From: an uncultured Dysosmobacter sp.
GTDB taxonomy: Bacteria; Bacillota; Clostridia; Oscillospirales; Oscillospiraceae
Direction: 5' to 3'
DNA length: 64,000 bases
Assembly: GCA_934565855.1 (NCBI GenBank)
Contig: CAKTIO010000007.1
Location: 124,001 to 188,000, forward strand
Both the position numbers and the translations under genes were made by a program. The notes under the pieces were generated by a model. That model ran no database searches. It was not told the DNA's origin and worked only from the letters and a program-made list of their open reading frames with translations. Shown here in pieces: positions 59,361-64,000 of this stretch. Within the stretch, counting starts at the first letter, position 1, and every line of letters starts with the position of its first letter.

Positions 59361-59947
59361 TGAGCATTACAAGTCTTTTGGCGATCGCCCTGGGCGCGAT
59401 CCTGTCCAACAACTTCATTTTCTCCCAGTTCCTGGGCATCTGCCCCTTCATGGGCGTGTCCAAGAAGGTGGATACCGCAGTAGGCATGGGCATGGCAGTT
59501 ACCTTCGTTATGGGTCTGGCATCTGCCTTCACCTGGATCGTCAACGAGTTTATTCTGGTGAAGTTCGATCTGCTGTATATGCAGACCGTGGCATTCATTC
59601 TGGTTATCGCTGCCTTGGTGCAGTTCATTGAGATGTTCCTGCAGAAGTCCATGCCTGCGTTGTATACCGCACTGGGCGTGTACCTGCCCCTGATCACCAC
59701 CAACTGCGCAGTTCTGGGCGTGGCACTGCTGAACATCCAGAGCAACTACAACTTCATCGAGTCCGTGGTCTACGGCATCACCGGCGGCCTGGGCTTCATG
59801 CTGGCAATCGTTCTGTTCGCCAGCGTTCGTGAGCGCAATGTGTTTGCAGAGCCTCCCAAGTGCTTTGAGGGCTTCCCCATCGCGCTGATCACCGCAGGTC
59901 TGATGGCCCTGAGCTTCATGGGCTTCTCCGGTCTGCAGGTCTGGTAA
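59360..59947 (+). CDS. rnfA: Rnf complex subunit RnfA
   Basis: A 195-residue six-helix membrane subunit with NNFIFSQFLGICPFMGVSKK, TNCAVLGVALLNIQ and SVRERNVFAEPP. Inverted-topology partner of RnfE. Translation is coupled to rnfE. Confidence 0.97.
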   Translation: MSITSLLAIALGAILSNNFIFSQFLGICPFMGVSKKVDTAVGMGMAVTFVMGLASAFTWIVNEFILVKFDLLYMQTVAFILVIAALVQFIEMFLQKSMPALYTALGVYLPLITTNCAVLGVALLNIQSNYNFIESVVYGITGGLGFMLAIVLFASVRERNVFAEPPKCFEGFPIALITAGLMALSFMGFSGLQVW

Positions 59948-59960
59948 GGAGGAAGAAACC

Positions 59961-60860
59961 ATGAATATTGTTGCTGCTGTTCTGGTCCTGGCAATTATGG
60001 GCGGCATTTTCGGTCTGATCCTGGCCGTTGCCTCCATCGTGTTTGCCGTGAAGACCGACCCCCGTCTGCCTGAGATCATTGAAGCCCTGCCCGGCGCAAA
60101 CTGCGGCGGCTGCGGCTTTGCCGGCTGCTCCGACTGCGCCGCGCACATTCTGGAGGGCTCTGCTCCGGTCAACGCCTGCCCCGTGGGCGGCGCGGTGTCC
60201 GCTGAGAAGATCGCTGCCATCATGGGCGTGGAAGCCACGGAGAGCGAGAAGATGGTGGCTTACGTCCGCTGCAACGGCGGCGTGAACGCCAAGAAGCGCT
60301 TCGAGTATGTGGGTATTCACGACTGCGTTGCTGCTACCAAGGTTGCCGGTAGCCCTTTGGACTGCAACTTCGGCTGCCTGGGCTTCGGCTCCTGCGTCAA
60401 CGCCTGTAAGTTCGGCGCCATGAGCATCGGTCCCACCGGTGCTGCTGTGGTGGATCCCGAGAAGTGTACCAACTGCATGGCTTGCGCGGCGGCTTGCCCC
60501 CGGAAGCTCATTACCTCCGTTCCCGCCTCCAAGAAGGTCCATGTGGCTTGCGCCAACAAGGATAAGGGCAAGGCTGCCATGAGCGTCTGCTCCAACTCCT
60601 GTATTGGCTGCGGTCTGTGCCAGAAGGAGTGCAAGAAGGACGCCATCCATGTGGTGGACGGTGTGGCAGTCGTTGATTACGCCAAGTGCGTGGGCTGCAA
60701 GCTGTGTACCAAGGTCTGCCCCCGCGATGCCATCTCTCCCGCTGCAACGGCTGAGGAGAAAGAGAAGTACAAGGCAATCAAGAAGGCTCAGGCAGAGAAG
60801 GCAAAGGCTGCTGCTGAAGCCAAGGCGAAGGCTGCGGAAGCTGCTGCCAAGGCAGAATAA
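59961..60860 (+). CDS. rnfB: Rnf complex subunit RnfB (ferredoxin-binding, polyferredoxin)
   Basis: A 299-residue subunit: one N-terminal helix, a [4Fe-4S] domain CGGCGFAGCSDCAAHI, and a polyferredoxin region with CLGFGSCVNAC, CTNCMACAAACP, CIGCGLCQKEC and CVGCKLCTKVCP. It accepts electrons from reduced ferredoxin. The last 40 residues are an Ala/Lys/Glu helix (AEKAKAAAEAKAKAAEAAAK) similar to the RnfC tail. Ends at a strong terminator. Confidence 0.97.
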   Translation: MNIVAAVLVLAIMGGIFGLILAVASIVFAVKTDPRLPEIIEALPGANCGGCGFAGCSDCAAHILEGSAPVNACPVGGAVSAEKIAAIMGVEATESEKMVAYVRCNGGVNAKKRFEYVGIHDCVAATKVAGSPLDCNFGCLGFGSCVNACKFGAMSIGPTGAAVVDPEKCTNCMACAAACPRKLITSVPASKKVHVACANKDKGKAAMSVCSNSCIGCGLCQKECKKDAIHVVDGVAVVDYAKCVGCKLCTKVCPRDAISPAATAEEKEKYKAIKKAQAEKAKAAAEAKAKAAEAAAKAE

Positions 60861-60880
60861 GCCGTTCTGTGAAGGAACTG

Positions 60881-60916
60881 AAAAATATCCGGATGCTTGC
60901 ATCCGGATATTTTTTT
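60881..60916 (+). terminator. rnf operon terminator
   Basis: AAAAATATCCGGATG / CATCCGGATATTTTTTT with a 5-base loop. Confidence 0.93.
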
Positions 60917-61033
60917 GCCCGGAGGACAGCACAGCTCCGGAGGTCCGTCCAGGACCAACTGGGGGATCATAGGACTTTTTTCGGAGATTTTCCTTGTATT
61001 CTGCGGAAAAGAAGGTATAATGAAGCCAGAAAT

Positions 61034-61152
61034 GGCAGAGTAGAAGCACATGTGTGACGGAGACGGAGGTCTCCGGAGTGCCGGAAAAACGGGGAGTTGT
61101 TTTCCGGACGAAAGGGCGCAGACCTGCAGTATGTGTTTCGCATCCCGCTGCC
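61034..61152 (+). promoter_or_regulatory. Tetrahydrofolate (THF, folT-type) riboswitch
   Basis: The segment begins GGCAGAGTAGAAG and ends GTGTTTCGCATCCCGCTGCC, matching the conserved ends of the folT THF riboswitch (GAGAGUAGA ... GCAUCCGCUCC), with P1 GGCAG/CTGCC. It lies 76 bases upstream of a FolT-type transporter gene. Downstream CCTCCTCTGTG (61171-61181) is complementary to the ribosome binding site CACAAAGGAGG (61209-61219), and CCGCATAGAG (61151-61160) can instead pair with CTCTGTGCGG (61175-61184), overlapping P1 by two bases. This gives a translational OFF switch. Confidence 0.78.
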
Positions 61153-61227
61153 GCATAGAGCGCGTAATGCCCTCCTCTGTGCGGCTTTCCTGATGGAACT
61201 GCCGGATACACAAAGGAGGAAATTTTT

Positions 61228-61788
61228 ATGTTTCAACAAAAAAAGCACTCCGGACAGGTGCGGGTCATCTGTCGGACGGCGATTCTGACCGCCCTGTATG
61301 TGCTGCTGACGATGGTGTCGGTGCGGGCAGGAAATCTGCGCATCACCTTGGCTTCGCTGCCGGTGGTGGTGTGCGGTGTACTGTTTGGTCCGGTGCAGGC
61401 GGGACTGGTGGCGCTGCTGGGAGAATTTCTGAACCAGATGCTCTCTTATGGCTTTTCCGCTACCACCGTGCTGTGGCTGGTGCCGCCGATGGTCCGGGGG
61501 CTGCTGGTGGGCATGGCAGGGGTCCAGTGCCGGAAGAGCGAAACACTGCTGCACCACCATCCGGTGTGGCTTTACAGTGTGTGCCTGCTGGCGGCGGTGG
61601 CGACGACGCTGTGCAACACAGCGGTGATCTATCTGGACAGCCGCATCTACGGGTATTACATCCCAGGTTACGTCATGGGTTCCTTCCTGCTGCGTCTGGC
61701 AACGGGGTTGGTAACAGCAATGGTGGTGACGACCGTCTCCGTCCCCCTGCTGCGGATGCTTCAGAGACAGCTGGAAAAGGAACACTGA
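61228..61788 (+). CDS. folT: Folate-specific ECF transporter substrate-binding protein FolT
   Basis: A 186-residue six-helix S component of an energy-coupling-factor transporter, which captures folate at the membrane and associates with the shared EcfAAT module encoded elsewhere. Visible: ILTALYVLLTMVSVRAGNLR (helix 1 with AxxxA-like coupling residues), SLPVVVCGVLFGPVQAGLVA, and the C-terminal helices. The THF riboswitch in front and folC behind support folate as the substrate. AAAGGAGGA lies 8 bases before the ATG. Confidence 0.9.
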   Translation: MFQQKKHSGQVRVICRTAILTALYVLLTMVSVRAGNLRITLASLPVVVCGVLFGPVQAGLVALLGEFLNQMLSYGFSATTVLWLVPPMVRGLLVGMAGVQCRKSETLLHHHPVWLYSVCLLAAVATTLCNTAVIYLDSRIYGYYIPGYVMGSFLLRLATGLVTAMVVTTVSVPLLRMLQRQLEKEH

Positions 61789-61791
61789 GTC

Positions 61792-63060
61792 ATGACAGGA
61801 GAAGAAGCCATTGCATATATCCACGCCCACCACTGGCAGAACAGCCGTCCGGGACTGTACCGGATGCGCCGCCTGCTGGCGCTGCTGGGCGATCCGCAGG
61901 AAAAGCTGAAATTTGTCCATGTAGCAGGGACCAACGGAAAGGGCAGCACCTGTGCCTGCCTTGCCTCCATATTGCAGGCGGCTGGCTTTCGGGTGGGGCT
62001 GAATACTTCGCCGTACATCCGAACCTTTGAAGAGCGCATTCAGGTGAACGGGGAGAACATCCCCGGAGAGGAGCTGGGCTTCTGGACAGAGACCGCCGCC
62101 CGGGCAGCGGATAAAATGGAGGAGCCGCCTACGGAATTTGAGCTGATCACCGCCATTGCGTTTTTGTATTTTCTCCACCGGAGCTGCGAGATCGTGGTAC
62201 TGGAGGTGGGGCTTGGCGGTGCGCTGGATGCCTCCAATGTGATCTCTGTGCCGGAGGCAGCGGTCATCACTGCGCTGGGCATGGACCATGAGAGCATTTT
62301 GGGACATACCCTGCCGGAGATCGCCGCCGCCAAGGCGGGCATTATCAAGGAAGGCGGCAGCGTGGTCAGCTATGGAGGTGTGCCGGAAGCGGACGCGGTG
62401 ATCCGGAGGACCTGCCGCCAATGCCGCGCGGAGCTGCGGGAGGTGGATTTTACCCAACTGCACATCCGGGAGATGGATTTAGAGGGCAGCCGGTTTGACT
62501 TTGCGGAGTGGACAGACCTGTATCTGCCGCTGGCAGGCAGCTATCAGCCGAAAAACGCCGCGGTGGCTCTGACAGCGGTGCAGGTCCTGCGGGAGAAGGG
62601 ATGGAGTGTCCCGGACAGTGCCATCCGGCAGGGACTGGCGCGAGTGCGCTGGTTGGGGCGGTTTGAGCTGCTGCGGCGGGGTCCGGTGTTTCTGCTGGAT
62701 GGCGCCCACAATCCCCACGGCATTGCTGCTGCGGCGGACAGTCTGCGGACGCTGCTGCCGGGACAGAAGCTGGTGTTTCTGCTGGGAATTCTGGCAGACA
62801 AGGATGCCGGAGATATGGTGCGCCTGCTAACGCCGCTGGCTCAGGCGGCGGTGGCGGTGCAGCCGGATTCTCCCCGGGCGATGGCGGCAGAGAACCTGTG
62901 CCGTTTGCTGCGGGAAGCCGGTGTTCCGGCACAAAGCTGTGGGTCTGTGGCAGAGGGAGTGGCATTGGCGCTGCGGGAAGCCGGAGAAAACGGCGCAGTA
63001 TGCGCTCTGGGGTCGCTGTATTTTTCGGCGGATGTGCGCCGTGCCGTGCTGGGAGAGTAA
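61792..63060 (+). CDS. folC: Folylpolyglutamate synthase / dihydrofolate synthase
   Basis: A 422-residue Mur-ligase-fold enzyme adding glutamates to folates, trapping them in the cell. P-loop GTNGKGST at 46-53, SPYIRTFEERIQVNG, LEVGLGGALDASNV, ALGMDHESILG, KAGIIKEG, and LDGAHNPHG in the C-terminal domain. It starts 3 bases after the folT stop, so import and retention of folate are co-controlled by the riboswitch. Confidence 0.96.
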   Translation: MTGEEAIAYIHAHHWQNSRPGLYRMRRLLALLGDPQEKLKFVHVAGTNGKGSTCACLASILQAAGFRVGLNTSPYIRTFEERIQVNGENIPGEELGFWTETAARAADKMEEPPTEFELITAIAFLYFLHRSCEIVVLEVGLGGALDASNVISVPEAAVITALGMDHESILGHTLPEIAAAKAGIIKEGGSVVSYGGVPEADAVIRRTCRQCRAELREVDFTQLHIREMDLEGSRFDFAEWTDLYLPLAGSYQPKNAAVALTAVQVLREKGWSVPDSAIRQGLARVRWLGRFELLRRGPVFLLDGAHNPHGIAAAADSLRTLLPGQKLVFLLGILADKDAGDMVRLLTPLAQAAVAVQPDSPRAMAAENLCRLLREAGVPAQSCGSVAEGVALALREAGENGAVCALGSLYFSADVRRAVLGE

Positions 63061-63121
63061 GACCGCTTTCCTGCCGCCCGCTTAGCTTCCGGCATTTGAC
63101 GGTTTCCATAACGAACAAGAG

Positions 63122-63159
63122 CAGCTGGAGAACACAAAACCGTGTTCTCCAGCTGTTTG
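63122..63159. terminator. Terminator between convergent folC and SDR genes
   Basis: CAGCTGGAGAACAC / GTGTTCTCCAGCTG stem with a 6-base loop, then TTTGT. Confidence 0.85.
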
Positions 63160-63164
63160 TCATG

Positions 63165-63794
63165 TCATGAAGATGGTATTGCTTTGGTGGCATCCCGCGT
63201 GATGCTGACGCTTTCTCTTGAATAGAGTGCGTCATCCAAAATTAACTGCACCGCAAGCTTTACCAATGCCGAAATCGGTGTGGTATAGCCCTTTGCCGCC
63301 TCACCCTTAACGGTGAGAACGACATCATCCGCGCCGCCCTCCCCCAGGTAGCCGGGGCGGAGAACGGTGTAATTCAGACTACTTGCCTCCACAATATCCA
63401 CCGCTTTGCGGTTGGGAATCTGGGCAGGCTCATTGTCCAAATTGTCCTCGCCATCCATCTCGTCGGGAATTTCATTGTAGATGCCGACCGCACCCATAAA
63501 AATCAAACGGTTTATCCCAGCCTCTGTCATGGCGGACACGATGTTTTCCGCGATTTGCGGCAGTGCGTCACCGGAAATGGCACAGTAGACCACATCCTGC
63601 CCCGGCATGACCGTTTTCAGGGCATTCACATCCTCCGCATCACCGTTGACTACGGTGACGCGGTCACTGCCAGTATATACATCCCGGGCACGGCGGGCAA
63701 ATAGGGTCAGGCGGCAGTCTGTTTCGCTAAGCAGCTTTTTTGTAAGAGCGCTGCCCGCTGTTCCAGCCGCGCCCAACAGCAGTACATGCTTCAT
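63165..63794 (-). CDS. NAD(P)-binding atypical SDR (SDR_a5-type)
   Basis: A 209-residue Rossmann protein with the N-terminal motif LLGAAGTAGSALTKKLLSE at about residues 5-23, the VNGDAEDVNAL and VVYCAISGD segments, and IFMGAVGIYNEIPDE. It is the group of NmrA/SDR_a5 reductases, where the catalytic Tyr-Lys pair is often replaced; its substrate cannot be named. ATG at 63794 has GGAGCCGGAAGG upstream; the frame from 63815 runs through the stop of the neighbouring gene. It is 14 bases after an aldo/keto reductase gene, likely one operon. Confidence 0.83.
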   Translation of the reverse strand: MKHVLLLGAAGTAGSALTKKLLSETDCRLTLFARRARDVYTGSDRVTVVNGDAEDVNALKTVMPGQDVVYCAISGDALPQIAENIVSAMTEAGINRLIFMGAVGIYNEIPDEMDGEDNLDNEPAQIPNRKAVDIVEASSLNYTVLRPGYLGEGGADDVVLTVKGEAAKGYTTPISALVKLAVQLILDDALYSRESVSITRDATKAIPSS

Positions 63795-63808
63795 CCTTCC
63801 GGCTCCTT

Positions 63809-64000
63809 TCACCATGTCAGGGAAAATTCTACCAGCTCCGGCGATTCTGGCTTTCCAATCAACGGCTCCTTTTTATCCAGAGCGGAAAGCTGCGCCATTT
63901 CGTCAGAGGTCAGTGTAAAGTCGAACAGGGCGAGATTTTCACGGATGTGTTCCGGCTGGGTGCTTCTGGGAATGACAGCAATGCCCTTCTGGGTCAGGAA
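63809..64000 (-). CDS. Aldo/keto reductase (C-terminal 63 residues; start beyond window)
   Basis: The frame is open from the window end to a TGA at 63809-63811. It reads QKGIAVIPRSTQPEHIRENL, the NADPH-binding C-terminal motif of aldo/keto reductases (usually IPKS/GT...R..EN), followed by FDFTLTSDEMAQLSALDK. The catalytic Asp-Tyr-Lys-His residues lie outside the window. It precedes the SDR gene and is probably co-transcribed with it. Confidence 0.88.
   Translation of the reverse strand, partial: FLTQKGIAVIPRSTQPEHIRENLALFDFTLTSDEMAQLSALDKKEPLIGKPESPELVEFSLTW

Noticed and set aside
1..64000. CRISPR array, prophage structural genes, rRNA operon, complete IS element
   Set aside because: No regularly spaced repeats, no capsid or tail genes, no rRNA sequence and no transposase were seen.

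Overview
The window looks like chromosome from a gut-type anaerobic Clostridia member, most plausibly the Oscillospiraceae / Ruminococcaceae side of the Bacillota. The reasons are strong AGGAGG-type ribosome binding sites, sigma-A promoters, an Rnf complex in the clostridial order C-D-G-E-A-B, a membrane pyrophosphatase, the Gram-positive MurT/GatD pair, a glmU-prs-pth-mfd cluster, and by eye a GC-rich host sequence (bases 13.6-64 kb). The genus is an inference; no rRNA is present.

Bases 1-13.55 kb are accessory DNA stacked at a tRNA-Val gene. Bases 1-4.2 kb look like remnants of an older conjugative or mobilizable element: a type I methyltransferase cut by the window edge, a MobC with no relaxase behind it, a RepA_N protein and small genes. 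Bases 4299-13550 form a compact, apparently complete integrative mobilizable element of about 9.25 kb. It is bounded by a 23-bp direct repeat of the tRNA-Val 3' end and carries a tyrosine integrase, an excisionase-like HTH protein, a RepA-like ATPase, a MobV relaxase with a recognisable pMV158-type oriT, TnpV and a DUF6076 protein. Its cargo is one minus-strand operon: a small HTH-like gene, a BglII-type restriction enzyme, an MT-A70 adenine methyltransferase, a Panacea (DUF4065) antitoxin and a four-helix membrane protein. The last is probably the cognate toxin and is split by a one-base frameshift in a T6 run.

Bases 13.6-27.2 kb are host genes: a FabG-like reductase, a LexA-type self-cleaving repressor with two matching operators, tRNA-Tyr and tRNA-Thr, prfB, a MATE pump, a threonine-aldolase-like enzyme, and a minus-strand set (acetyltransferase, patatin, M23 peptidase, gpmI, tpiA, pgk, trmL) that supplies three lower-glycolysis enzymes.

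Bases 27.5-36.1 kb are a plus-strand housekeeping cluster: a GlmU that has lost its uridylyltransferase half, prs, pth, a TPR-like membrane protein, mfd and a foldase-like lipoprotein. Bases 36.1-43.9 kb are carbon metabolism: a thiolase behind Rex-like (NADH-sensing) operators, then a threonine-dehydrogenase-like MDR enzyme and a four-subunit acetoin/pyruvate-type dehydrogenase complex (E1 alpha, E1 beta, E2 with two lipoyl domains, E3).

Bases 44.0-49.6 kb run on the minus strand: a metallophosphoesterase, mnmG, a cyclase-family hydrolase, and a MurT/GatD-like pair whose GatD has lost both catalytic residues. Bases 49.6-50.3 kb hold no ordinary gene but contain a consensus promoter, a 24-codon ORF, a terminator and a second structured terminated segment.

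Bases 50.3-60.9 kb hold two lipoproteins, the ion-pumping pyrophosphatase, a DUF975 membrane protein and the Rnf operon: two membrane energy-conserving machines that probably share one ion gradient. The window ends with a tetrahydrofolate riboswitch controlling folT-folC, and a minus-strand SDR plus a truncated aldo/keto reductase.
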